Shown here in pieces: positions 35,590 to 48,500 of a stretch of 64,000 nucleotides of DNA. The stretch is from Capitulum mitella. Lineage: Eukaryota > Arthropoda > Thecostraca > Pollicipedomorpha > Pollicipedidae. Within the stretch, counting starts at the first letter, position 1. The number at the start of each line of letters is the position of its first letter. The translations under genes were made by a program, and so were the position numbers. The notes below the pieces were generated by a model. The model was given only the letters and a program-made list of their open reading frames with translations, made no database searches and had not been told where the DNA came from. Location: the NCBI GenBank assembly GCA_030062745.1, contig CP099839.1, positions 41,031,891-41,095,890 of the forward strand, given 5' to 3'.

Positions 35590-38440
35590 CTGGAAGAAAT
35601 CAGAAAGGTTTTGTCATTTACAGGAGGCTTCCCAGATGTATGTGAAGCTGTACTGAGATGTTTGTTTTGTTCAGACCATCCAAGTACTGGTTATTCACAG
35701 ACGATATATGATGACTTTCCACTCATCTCCAAGACATGCCCAGTGCAGAGTGTAGAAAAACAGATTACAAAGAGAAGAGACACAATTTTTCACCCTAGAA
35801 GACCGAAATCTTCTCCGGAAATGGCCATTACCAGAGTTACCTTCCTCTCTCTCACCTGCCCTTTACAACTGAAGATGGCAAAGGGCCAATAATTCAAGTT
35901 CCTTCTTTTCACAGTCCTCTGTCTTTCTACAGCCTGCATTACAATGAAGCCATGCTCTTCTCATTGTCTTTCATCTATGAAGAACTAGGGCTTAGTGAAA
36001 ACTAAGCAGGCACAACAAGGTTTATATTAATATAAAATGTATGCATTTTGTGCCTTACACACAATGTGCTTTCCACTCATCTCCAGATGTCTGGAAGACA
36101 ACTTTAAACATTGTGCACAAGGTTAAGGTGTATGGGGACAGTCAATTTTACCATCCCCATGACTGTTTCGCTCACAAGCATTCTTCTGAGCAAGTCACTT
36201 GCATGGTATGTTTGCTCAGTCATCTGCTGCATCTGATGGCCCCACTGGCACAATTGGCTACCAGCATCATGACATGGTTATGGGATGGTTCAGAAAGGCT
36301 ATAAGGGCCTGCATTGCCAATGTATGATTGTGTGCCTTCACTGTGCATACTCCACAGATTTTAACTGCCTGATTACAGTGCCACAGAATAGTCATAGCCT
36401 AGATGCAGTGTGTCCTTGCAACACATGCATAATGTACCAAGGAACCTGCGAGATAACTGAAGATCAGAAACAAGGCCATGTAACAATGTAGAATCATGCG
36501 CAACTTTTGGTGTTTTTTGCATATTGTGGCTGCAGTACCACTTGACAGCCAATCATCTTTCCATGAATGTTTTGTAATGTAACTCCATGCCAGACTGTGC
36601 ACATGACTGGTGGGAGAGGATCAGGCTGACCACTTCTGAAGAGACCCAGCCCAATTTCTGAGCAAGGCGAGCACTGTGGAACAGGGACTAAATGGTTGTT
36701 GGATGACAGTGGATTGAGTTAGCCCCAAATGAAATCAGGCTACCAAAACACAGGACACAAACAGCCTTGCCAGGGATACTAATGGCAGAAGGGTCAACAG
36801 GGAACCAGCTGAGCCGGTTCCAACAAGCAAGCTAGTTAACAAACATGAAGACTTTTATCAGGCACAACTGTGGCAAACCAGAAGTACCTGACCCAATTAG
36901 ACTTTGAACCCAATGAGCTGCATGTAATGTTTCAGCCCTTTTCTTACACAAATGGTCATGAAAATCACTGAACTGAGTTTGACTCTTCCACAGCAGTTCC
37001 ACAACACTTGCTGGCCCAGCCAGTCATAGCTCTCAAAAGCTGCCTGGTTAACAATGAAAGGACCAGCTTTAAAATGGGAGACTGAGCTATCAAACCAATA
37101 CCTACAGACAAAAAATCCTTTAAACTTCCTTGCACATCACATACCTTTCAAAGCCATACAGATCTGGTCTGTCATGCTCAAAGCAGCTTGGCAGCCACAG
37201 AGACCATTTGCATTGCCACAGTATATCAAATCAGGCTGAAAAAAATGCAAGATGGGCAATGTATCACATATTTATCTTTTCACACACTTTTTTAAATATA
37301 TAACACACAGGACAGCTCATAAACTTTCCAATGAAAGAGAGAAACTTTCCAATACAGTTTCTGAAGGAAATGGAGTTATATTTTGCCATAAGCAAAAGCA
37401 ACCAGAACTGGCAGTCACCTTGTTTACAGTGCATTTGCTCCAAGGATGTCCTATGTACTGCATAATGTTTGATGACATCATCAGTAAATGATTCTTGAGG
37501 CCTCAGGCCAACAAAGGCACATTCATGGACTGTAACATTGCGCCAAAGGTGTGACATTGTGCCAGAGACACAGTTTAGGATACTAGAGGCTGCAGGCAAT
37601 TAAGAGTGTGAATGTACTTGGCTCTGTCCAATAGAGGTAAGGTCACATGTCTAAAAAGGTTTGGTTAGGTTAAATCAGGTCAGGTTAGGTTGGGATGGGT
37701 TATGCTTGATTAGTTAAGGCAGGTTTACTCTGGTTTGGGTTAGCTGTCTTGTTAATCCTGCTTATTATTCATAAAGTTTAATTATACTAATGACATCATA
37801 AGGCCCAAAACACCTCAACCTTGGAAACTGCCCATTGAAAATTCATTACCAGGAAATCCCAGCAGACACCAAACAGAGAGGTGGTGTAGGTGGTGCAGTG
37901 GTTGGCAACAAATGGAGTGCTTATATTATTTGGTAATTTTCTCACTTCCTTCATCTTTGAATGATACTATGCAGCAATAAATCACAAATATTTCTCCTAG
38001 AACCATCTGTTTAACAATTTTTATGCCATTTATTCGATTTTTCCACTTGGTAAAAATGTGTTCCATGGCTGGAAGAAGATATTATGTTTATATCTACCTG
38101 CAATGAAATCTGCCTCTGTACCAGTAGCAGTCAATGCTACAGCAATGACACACTTAATGAGAACATACCAGTTCATAGGCCCCCTTGCCACTTTCTTAAA
38201 GAGAGCCTTACTTTAGGGAGGGTTGCAAGATGATATCAGAATGGATGAAATGTTACATTTGCCTGTCTTAGTATACCTCGTTGGCTCACAAATCTGTCCC
38301 CGTAGCGGAAGCAGTCATTGGTGAAAAAGAGACACCCTTAATGAGAACATATTAGTTCATAGTCCCTTATGCTACTATTTATAGGAAACCTTTACTCCAG
38401 GGGCGGTTGAAGAATGACATCGGAATGACTGGCATGCTAT
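35590..38440. other. CpG-depleted 5' intron of the SAC3D1-like gene
   Basis: No exon is recognised. The sequence is rich in TG and CA and nearly free of CG: only about four CpGs between 36541 and 38240. A degenerate GGTTAGGTTA-type patch is at 37660-37740 and a tandem duplication at its right end. Confidence 0.65.
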
Positions 38441-38467
38441 TTTTCCCTGTCTTAGTACGCGTAGTCG
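38094..38467. repeat. Tandem duplication of about 187 bp
   Basis: Copy 1 (38094-38280) and copy 2 (38281-38467) share CTTAATGAGAACATA, AGTTCATAG, and CCTGTCTTAGTA blocks in the same order. Copy 2 contains CpGs (CCCGTAGCGG, GGGGCGGTT, ATCGGAATG, TACGCG) where copy 1 has mostly CA or TG variants. Confidence 0.85.
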
Positions 38468-39476
38468 ACCTTTAATACACACTACGCTGCCTTTGCCACT
38501 GATGATGTTTATTTTCATACAACTGCAGCGCACCTGTGACAGGTGATCAGCTGACCTCTAAAGCGATGTTATTGTACACCAAAGCTCGGTAAAAATGCAG
38601 TCATTGATGGCAAACTGGGTCGGATAAACTGCACTCGTGACATTGAAACAAGACTAGTTTAAGAGACCTAAAATATGCAAAGCCAATCAAAAAATCTGGG
38701 GGGCAATTTCTCGGGGTAGAAAGCCATGGCGTAGTCATATCTTACGGTGAGAATTGTCGTGACTGCTTTGAAGTTTTAAGTTCCAGATCGATATATCCGA
38801 GAAAAAATAAACTCATGTGCTTTTTGGAAGCGGTTCTTAATGAGATCACTTCTAAGTTTACAAATTGTGCTGCAAAGCGGCTGTAGGACATAATTTACGG
38901 ATCGAAATTAATGGATGGATGCATGCAAAGCACAATCTGAGATCCTCCCTCCAGAGATGGCAAGGAAGATAATGGAACAGAGTTAATCAGAGCTTTTTAT
39001 CTGTTTTTAAGGCACTGAAAGTAAATGATTGCGAGATAACTGTTTGGTTATCTTTTAAGGAAACATCGTCTGTGTTTCGAGCAATGTTTTCGTTGCTCTC
39101 GGATGCACCATAACATTGTCTGGCATTATCAGCTGGCCCTTTATGGCACAGCTATACCAGTGCCGTTTTCTTCGTAGTGCTGTCTCCGTCAGTTCGGCAG
39201 TGGACGCTTCGTGCGGAGTGCGTGCGAAAGGTGGATGCTGTCATTCGCGGTGAAGTAAGGATAGGTGATCCCAAGATAACGCCAAGAGGACTGCGTACAC
39301 AGAGGGGAAACAAAAGATCGTTTAGTCAATGGTATTTCTTCTTGGGTATCTACAGAAACAGGAATAATGCGATGCCTCAGTATTAAGGTGCAGATTTGAC
39401 TACAGCTTGTTTAACCTGCACAAACAGCGAAACACATGACTGTTGTTTTCGGCTGAATCGCTCCTTACATGTTGAA
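38440..39476. promoter_or_regulatory. Candidate bidirectional promoter and 5' UTRs
   Basis: This about 1-kb stretch has normal CpG content between two CpG-depleted flanks and lies between divergent genes. On the minus strand ACC|GTAAGATATG at 38748/38749 is a good donor for a non-coding first exon of the SAC3D1-like gene. On the plus strand TCAGTT at 39189 resembles an arthropod initiator, about 285 bp before the IRP start codon. No TATA box is obvious. Exact start sites are inference. Confidence 0.4.
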
Positions 39477-39501
39477 ATGGCGGCTCAAATGGCAAAACCT
39501 G
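39477..39501 (+). CDS. IRP1: IRP exon 1 (start codon)
   Basis: ATG GCG GCT CAA ATG GCA AAA CCT G, reading MAAQMAKP, followed by GTGAGT. The phase (1) is what exon 2 needs, giving [20 protein letters not shown]. No stronger candidate upstream of exon 2 was found. Intron 1 is 6.7 kb. Confidence 0.62.
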
Positions 39502-42500
39502 GTGAGTGGCCTTTGATGTCATTGTATAACACATCAGTGCTTAGTTACTGTAAGAGTTGTTTGGGATTGCTGTTGCAGTGGACTAAACTAAGGTTGTCTG
39601 CAATTGTGATGTCATTTCCAGATCAAATGACTAGCTTTGTCATCTGAAAGTCCTGTTGCACCTCATGGTAGGTTCAGCTTAAGTGTTGTCCATTTGTGGA
39701 AAGGCAAAAGGGGAAAAAAGTACTATCAGTGTATTAGTTGTAAGTATCCTCATTGCAAGGTTGGCTAACTCTGCACATATTAGAAATCAAGCCAAATGAA
39801 TCCATAGGAATAGATAATGTCAAAAATTCCTGGAGAGATGTGTAAATAGCATCCTATGTGACAACCTTTGCTGGTTGCAATGTCTGTCTGACTAGATAAA
39901 ACCAGAAACACTGAATGTCACAGTGAAGCTGTATCACAACATGGTTTAGAGATAATTCCAGAGCTGAGGATATCTGGCCTTCAGGGTAAAAATAAATGCC
40001 TGATGTCATCTGGGCCCTTTTCAGCTTTTTATCCAAAATATTACTGTGTTTTGTTGTAGACATGTTCTCATCAATTGTTGAATTTGGCCAAAGCTGAGGT
40101 AAGTGTTATTTCAATTAGCAAAAAAATGGGTTTGTGTAGCAGGTCAAACTCAAGCTAGAATGTTTTCTGAAGGCTGATAACTTTGCAGACAGTCAACAGA
40201 TTCTTGCAAGAAAACAGTTCACTTCTATAATTTTATATGTGTGCACTTCCATTGTATTATCTTGCAAGATGTTTGTTCTTGTAGAGATGTTCTCCTGTAG
40301 ACATTTTTAATCCATACAATAATGACAGCAACAATATGACAGGCATCCATGATATTTAAACATAAAATTCTTCACATGCAAAATACTGAAATAGGTCAGT
40401 AAATACCCTTCTGTATTGTGAAATGCATAATTATCATGTGTCCTACAAGACAACTTTCTATTTTGTTTTGATGGATGGCTCCTCATGAATGCAAGTAATG
40501 AATTTGGTAGAGAAATGTTAACTGTGCTTTTTGTAGCAGAAATTGTGGTTGCATTTTCAGTTCTGTGGTGAGAAAACTAGATGCTGAATCTGGCAGTGCC
40601 AGGAAGCTGCTAAGCTAATGGCGGATGTAATTGTGATGATAGCCCAGAAACCAAAATGTGGCTTTTGCTTTAGTCATGTTACTCACTCAGCCACAGTTGG
40701 TTTTATTTTGACCCAAATACCATATGACTGAATTCCCTCAAAATCATTGTGTAGGAGCCTGATTTGATGCCTTATGAGATCTGCAATGTGCTGTGCTGAT
40801 TTTGATAAAATCAGACCCTAAATGAGAACAGGACATGCTTTTGGAAGCAATCTTTGGAGCAATGGCAAATGCAGGGTCTCAGGCCTAGGGTGTCACTATC
40901 TTCAAATTTTGGGGTTATTTTTCAGCTTGTTTTGCCTGATTGTACAGGTCAATACCAATATATTTTCTTCAGGTGGTGGGCACAATTTAGTAGAAACACC
41001 ATTGGTAGGTCCAGGAAATCAAAATAGGGATTATTGTAACCTACCATAAGGGCCAGTGATGAACTGATCAGACAGAACCAAAGCTCTTATTCAGGATCTG
41101 CACAATTGCATGTATGAGTGTATGCTGTATATGCCTTTTCCACAGATATCATTGTTTGGTTAAAATCAGAGGTGTAGATCACTGATTAGTGTGGATTCAC
41201 ATCTGAATGTCCCAGATTTTATACCTTGCTCTGCCCCTAGTCCTTATTTATGCTTCCACTATAACTATATCATTTGTATTAACCTGCCCCTGACTGGGGG
41301 GTTGACCATCCCCCTAAGTTTTTCCAAGATTGCGCGAGAACGAACGAACGCAGCACCACGAAACGATGTTTATCTTTTGCTTCATCATTTTTACACCTTA
41401 TGTCAAGGTTTCCACTTCATGCTAAGTTATGTATATGACCTGGGTCAGATCACGTGGACCTTTGTCTAAAAAAACTTAATCGCCCTGTAACTTTTTCGAG
41501 AAAAACATGATATTACAAGAAAAATTTCTGGGATTAGAATCTTGATGAATGCAACAAATCTGCCGTGTCAGACTTCGGAATTTTCGGGGTCATTGACCTA
41601 AGGTCAGTGCCATTTTCAAGACTTGTCGTCTTTTTGGAATTTGAGGAAATTTTTAAAAACATTGTAAGGGTGAGGTGATGCAGACATCCCTTTACCGGCA
41701 ATGGCCAGAGTATCAGTGATTTCCAGCCATTGACCTGACTTCAGGTCGCGAATAACTATTATGAGCCAGAATGCACCGCTGTCAAAATCGGCGATGAATT
41801 ACTCAGAACAGGTAGAAAATGTTAAACTTTAATAAAATGAAATGCCGCACATTTGCGAATGTACCAAGAAGCTCAAAAAGTTTAAAAAATTGCATATTTT
41901 GGAAATAAACAGGCTCGCGAATAAAGTTCCGCCAATTGTGGAACTTGATAACTGCTGAATTTTTACAAAAGCTAGGCGTGAGAAACCATCACAAGAACCA
42001 CGAGAATTAAGAAATGTTACATGGAAAGGCCTGTATTGCGGAAATAAAGACATGCTGACATGAGTTCCCCGTTCATTTCATACCGCGTTCGGCTACGGCG
42101 CCCGCCTGCAGTCGGCGCGGAAATCCCTGTGTCTTTATGTGATCGTATTGCTGTACGATATTAAACAGATGAGGCAAGCTAGACGTGTATCGGTATCTGC
42201 GGACTTTTACCAGTTCATTGGTGCCTTTACCTAGACTCTGTTAATCACAGCCCATGAGATCCAGGCCGCTTCATGGTTTCATGCAGTCAGCTGTGAGAAA
42301 ACATAGATGGGGCGTAAACAGTGGCGGCGGGAGTTTGGGGGGGAGGCACAACGGGGGCGAAGTGCCCCCATTTCAAAGACATGGGTGGCAAACGTATCTT
42401 TTTGCCCCCGCAGAAATGGCCGCGTGCCACTTAAAAGTTTTGGCAGCCGAATTTTTAAACACGAACCGTTTGTGGCGTTACCCGGTTTCAAACCCTCATT

Positions 42501-45500
42501 GCTGACACGGCTTTGCCGCCATGTTCCTTGATCAATTGTGTGTACGTCGTCAAAAATAATCGGTCGTGTTTCTTTAAAGTTGATGCAGATGAAGGCGTAT
42601 AAAAAGTTCACATGACGCGTTTTGCATGTTTTCGCCTATCGCGGTCCAAAACAGCTCGTTTTTTTCATAGCTGAAAAAGAAATTGTTCGATGTTACATGG
42701 TTTGAGGCACCCTCCGATTTCTTGATTTTAAAAACGTTATAAAAACTTTGTCTAGACAGAGACGGACTGAGACAGATCAAGTAAGGAGACTACAGAAACT
42801 TGCTCTGGACCAGCACAGAATCAGAACAATATGGTTTCGTTGATGACTGTAAGTGCGCACATGCCTCCCCATATACAAGTACTTAAACTAGTAGCGTGGC
42901 AAGGGAGGTTCTTGGGGTCCTAGGGCTTCCTAATTTTTTGATGGCGCACGAAGGGCCCCCTGGCATTCGCCTAAAGGGGCTTCTGAGCCCGGGAAAGGCA
43001 AACCTACTCCTCCGCAAACAGCTCACAGTTCCCCAGTCACCGCTCCTCCTCCTCCTCCTCCTCCTCCTCCTCCTCCTCCTCCTCTGGCAGGTGGCGGTGT
43101 GCCCCCTGCCGGGAAAAGGTAATTGGGCCCTCCGGTATGTATGTGCGTACCAAAAGGCGTATACGAAAACCGGAAAGGATGCTCTTCTGCCAAGGAGCCG
43201 CCAACCAAAATAAAATCCTCCTGTCGTAGGATTGTGTCGGCGTGCTGGAAAGGGAGCCCAGTGACGTAACCTAAGCCAAGGGCCGCAGAGATCTTATCAT
43301 TCCAACTTCAGAAATTCTCAATCCTCAACCAGCCAGATTCTCAGCTATTCACACAAATACATTAAAAGATATTTTGAACGTTCTTAGAGATAAATGTTGA
43401 TATGGATGCACGCATGGGGAATTTTTCGATGAGAGGAGGGCATTTGTTTCTGGCTGCAGTTGCACCCACACGACAAGTTCTCGAAAGTTGAACATGGTAA
43501 TAGTATGCCTGTCGCATTCCCCAGATACTTGCCGTGGAACGATACAGCCACGCTATGAATGACACTGATGCCGGGAAGCTGCACCGCCACTGTGCCCTGC
43601 AATTCCGCAGCATCTCTACCGACGTTTCGCACCACAGAGCGGTCTTGGGCTGGGACTGGGAATTGTGTGGAAAAAGAGGGCATTGTTTTGAAGATGTTCA
43701 TCATACTTTTGTTTTTTACACGATGAAAAACTGGATCATACCGATGCATCGTCGAAATGTGGTATACCAAGTATAAAGGAATTTCGCCCTGGCCGTTATT
43801 TAAAAACGGTTTCTACATTGACAGAATTATTCACATTCATTAATCGATGGCAGTTGTTATGTACTGTTGAAGCATACCTACCTGTGGGTCAAATGCCTAT
43901 ATATTTCAGTGCTGTCGGTGTCGGGCACACTTATTCTTAATAATGACGCTGAAAAATAAGTACCACGTACCCAAGGTCTGAAAAGGTGCTGTTTTTTTTA
44001 TGTTGAAGAACATCAGGAAATCTATACTCCAAAGACATATCATACTCCAAAGGTTTGTTCTTGTGTCCCTAGCAGAAAGCTGCATTATAACCATATTGAC
44101 AAATTTCTCACCCTTCAAGCAAATGACTGTCTCCATTTAGTAAGAAGGAAGTATGATGTGATAACTCACACCAAGAATGCCGACATAAACCAGTATTACT
44201 CCTTGCAAAACTTTGTACTCCAAAACAAAAATTACACCCCGAGAATAAAAGCAAAATTTCCAACCCTGGTTTTGAAGTACCCCTGGTGTTCTAGTCATGG
44301 AGGACCGCGTGGCTTTCAAGGCGCCCATCACTCTCTGGCCCATCACATTCGGGCACCCTCACTCTGTGCCCCGCGCCCCCCCCCAAAAAAAAACGGGCTA
44401 CGCCACTGATTTGAACCGGCAAGACTGATGCACATGATACCGTTTTAAAGCCTGATTTTTATTTTTATTTTTAATTTTTTGTTTGTCTTCGTCAAAGTCA
44501 AAGCTGTGTGCTACATGCATCTATCTGCTGTCTGTGTGCTACATGCATCATCTATCAAATGAAACAATATGTCTTTGCGTACTCCTGGCGTACACATATA
44601 ATAAAACATGTGGTAAGTTAATCAGACGTCATTACAGACTTAAAATAATGTATCGGAGGACAGTGGGAAGTCCAGTGATGCTTTGATCATCACAGTAATT
44701 TCGTCACATTTATTTCTTGTTATGTCTGGTCCGAACCCAAAACAAAGTCAACTGAATCCGAGGAGAAACCAGAATTTTGGGGTACCTTAGGTTCCGCCGA
44801 AAGAGATGGCTGGATCCGCGAACGCCCCCCCCCCCCTGCTCCATCCCGAAATAGCTTCTGCCACCCCTGGGCGCAAATGGCTTACAGAGTATCCAGAACT
44901 AAAAATGAGACCAGTTTCGAGCTCCACTTGTCACGAGGTTTCCGATCGTGTGCTTGTTCTTTTTTATCGTGCGACCAGCCGTTCCTGAGTTAGAGGGGAA
45001 CCGTCAACCCTTCAGTCGAGTGTGATTGGCGTCGACTGCCAGTCGGGCGCGGCTTACTGTTATTGCATCTAAAAGCGTTAACTTGCCGTGCCATGTCTTG
45101 TTTTCAGCATTTGATTATTTGGACCGTCAGGTATCGTAACTGTCACTCGATGAAATCGTAGTCTCGCGAAATATTAGCCCACAGTACCGGTCTCCAAACG
45201 AGCGGGCACCCGTCTGAAACGATCGCAGAATTCTGTGACTTGCCTCCCAGAAACGCCTCCTGGAGCCGCTCCTGTTCCAATATTCGACAATACGAATATT
45301 CATGCATGATCCGAATATTCAGTATTGGTATATTCCTGTTCCGTCTAGGACATTCAGGTTGCTAGTAGTGTGTAAAAGGGACACGTATGAAAAGTCACCA
45401 AGTTTTAGCGCATTAGCGGGAACGGTTTGGTTTCTGCACCGGAAAACCTGCGTGCGGCTGAGTCCCCCCCCCCCATATGGAAAATGGGTTAAACCTGGTT

Positions 45501-48500
45501 AGAGGCATGAGATCTAAGACCTGTGAAGTGACGTCAGTGACATCCAGTCTACAAAGCCCGCGTTTGATATGCACTTGACCAGCATTGTTTCCCTCTGTTG
45601 AAGTGCGCAATCGGCTGAGTTTTTGTACGTGATAATCGAAAGCACTAAACAAAGACTGCTTTTTATCGCAGTTCAAGAGAAAAGCATTCCGGTACGAAAC
45701 AAAAAAATGGTCAAGGTTCAAAGCCCGGGTGCCTTATTCTTTGTGAGAAGTTTGGCAATGCGAATATTCATGCATGATCCGAATATTCAGTATTGGTATA
45801 TTCCGTATTAAATATATGGTGATGCTGATGATGGTGATGATGGTGATGATGATGATGATGATGGAGATGGAAATGACCCGAGCGATGCTGTGCGGCGATC
45901 CAACCAATTGGCATGGCTCAGTCTGCGGGCGCTCTGCCAACGCTCCGTTGTAAGGGCCGGTGTCCTGTGCCGACCAGGCCAATGCCCTCTTAAGACGTCT
46001 TTTCGTCCGTACTCGGAACTCCGCTGTCGAGTGACTCTGTCGATGTGTTGTGGTGATTTGCAATGTATTGTGCTGACTCTGAGCTGGGTGGCGACTGGGT
46101 TGACGCTTTGTGGTGACTCGTTCGGCGACTCGATCAGTGTTTTATGACGACTCGATGTGAGCGCTGCGGTGACTCGGTCACTGTTTTGTGATGACTCGGC
46201 CCGAGCTCTGCGCTGACACACTCCGCGTTCGTTTCAGCGCCGAACCACCGCTACCAGCACTTGCTGAAGGAACTGTGCGTGGACGGCTCCACATACCGCT
46301 ACTATGACGTCACTGCCCTCAACGACCCCAGATACGGTGCGTTTTGTGCGGCGATCTGGAGATGCGGTCAAGTGGCGGGGTCGTACCGGAGGTCTTCCGC
46401 TGCTGAGGCAGTGTCGGTGCTTCTCATCCAGGAGACTCCGACTGGAACTCTTTGGCTTCAGATTTTCGCGGGGTGGCCGGCGGTGATGTGGGTCGGAGAC
46501 ACCGCTGCACTGGGGCAGGAAAAGAACGATGGTGTGGGTCTGAGACCTCTATACTGGAGCAGGAAAAGGACAGTGGTGTGGGTGGTGTGATGTGACCCCG
46601 CTGTACTGGAACAGAAGAAGGACGTTTGTAGGGTCTGAGACTCCGCTGTGGGTGCTCTGAGACGCCGCTGTACTGGAACAGAAGAAGGACGGGGGTAGGG
46701 TCTGAGACTCCGCTGTACTGGGTGCAGGAGAAGAAGCGTAGTAGGAGAAGGACGTTGTTGGGGTCTAAGGCGCCGCTATGCTGGGGCAGATGTCGGACGG
46801 TGGTGTGGTTCTGAGACGCCGCTGAACTGGGGGCAGGAGAAGGACGGTGGTGTGGGTCTGAGACCTCGCTTTACTGGAGGCAGGACGGTGAACGGTGGTG
46901 TTGGAACTTTGTAAAACCTCAAACTTGTGGCATCAGTTTGACTGGAGTGCAAACCGCGGATTCGTTTGGCAGAACGGGAGGTTGTGGCTGGCATCGTTTG
47001 AAATTCTTTGTTTAGTTTGGTCTAAAGGCCACGGGCATCCTGATGTATGTGTGAACTGCCGGACCCTCTTTCAAGTTCCAGTTATTTAACAACAGGGAAA
47101 TTTTGGCCGTTGTTCTTCGTTTCTGCTGGCTGATGCAACATAATTCTTCGCAAAAAGCTCCAGTATTGATATTTTTGAAGATTTCCTTGAGATTCGGCGT
47201 TTTACGGCTCCATGCTGACGTATGGCCTCACTTGTATCAAAACCAGTTTGTTATTCGCGCGGCGTCGTTTCGATGGAAGATTGTGGGGGCTGGTTAGCTT
47301 CCCGTAGATCAGCCGACAGTTGAGAAGTCGTTGTTCGTGCATGTATGCACCGGTCACGCCACCCGCCAAGCACAGACATGAGACTTACGACAACAGAGCG
47401 AGGCGTAGATTGGCCGCAAGGTCAATGATGTTGTCTCTTATAATGTAAAGTTCTACTCCTTGTGTATAAAGGCAGCCTGTCGTCGCGAACACTTCTGACC
47501 TAACTTAGTTCGATCTGTGCGTCTTTGAAAAAATCTGGCGGGTGACATTCAAACATCAGCTGAATGAACTGCCATGTGTAAGAGATATGTTTTGTCCGAT
47601 AGTAAACTGTGCAGTCGTCTGGGTATCGACTCAGGCCGGGCCTCCTGCGTACCTGGGGGGCTTGGGTCTGCCGGAGTGTGCTGGGTAAGGGTTAACGGTC
47701 AGCATTGGCCACGTGATGGTCAGCTGGACACCTTGGACGAACCACCAGCGTTTTGGTCCGCCCGCGACTTCCTGGATCCGTTTCCGCCCGCCTTCCTGCG
47801 AGAGACATCCACCGGCCGGCCGCCGGTTCCCGGACCACTGGTCCCCCGGACCGCTGGTCCCCGGACCGCGTGGAGCGCGGCCGGAGGGACCCCGTCTGCC
47901 GGCCGCCGCCGCCGCCGGACCTTCGTTGTGCGCCCGCCTGTTGTTTGTCTCTCCTCGCATCACGGGAACCCGTTCCAGCGCCGTCGGCGGGGCGGCCGGG
48001 CGGCCGGGCGGCCGGGTGCGGGGCGGCTGCCGTCGCGGCCTGCTGCCGGCCCGCTGAGTCGGCGGTGCCGGCTATCGACACCGCCGTCGGCCGGCGCGGC
48101 GCGGCCGCCGGACGATACGGGACGGGACGGCTCGGCCGGCCGGCCGCGGGGCATGGTTCGCGCCGGCCGGCGGAGGTCCGAGAGCACCGCGAGCCCAAGG
48201 TTGCACCGAGTTACGTAACTCCCGCGAGGCGTGCATACGGCCGGAGCGGCGGGGCGGGGCGTCCTCGTCTGAAGGGCCGGGCCGGCTGGTCCGCGGCGTA
48301 TTTCGCTCAGGCGGCGCAGCGGCGACCGCGACAGTCACGAAGGCCGGCGGACGGAGCCGCGCGCGCCGTGAAGACCGGAAGGATGAGAGCGCGACTGACG
48401 TCGACTGACTCTGGTGGAGTCGGCCGGCTGCGTCCGGCCACCGCTGCTCGGAGCGATTTTGTTTGTGTCCGGAGGCTGCGGACCTGTTCCGTCGCCGCTC

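Larger units (their letters stand above)
39502..46237. other. IRP intron 1
   Basis: The first 1.8 kb (to about 41320) contains about one CpG, then CpG content returns to normal. Further contents: poly-G/C runs typical of worn transposon ends (42335, 44380, 44826, 45463), a (CTC)n run (43047-43085), a 44-bp direct repeat pair (45.3/45.8 kb) and a (GAT)n run (45823-45867). No other exon is recognised. Confidence 0.6.

Noticed and set aside
39177-39386. 69-codon plus-strand frame before the IRP start
   Set aside because: It lies in the probable 5' UTR, has no similarity to IRP and cannot join exon 2 in phase by a good donor.
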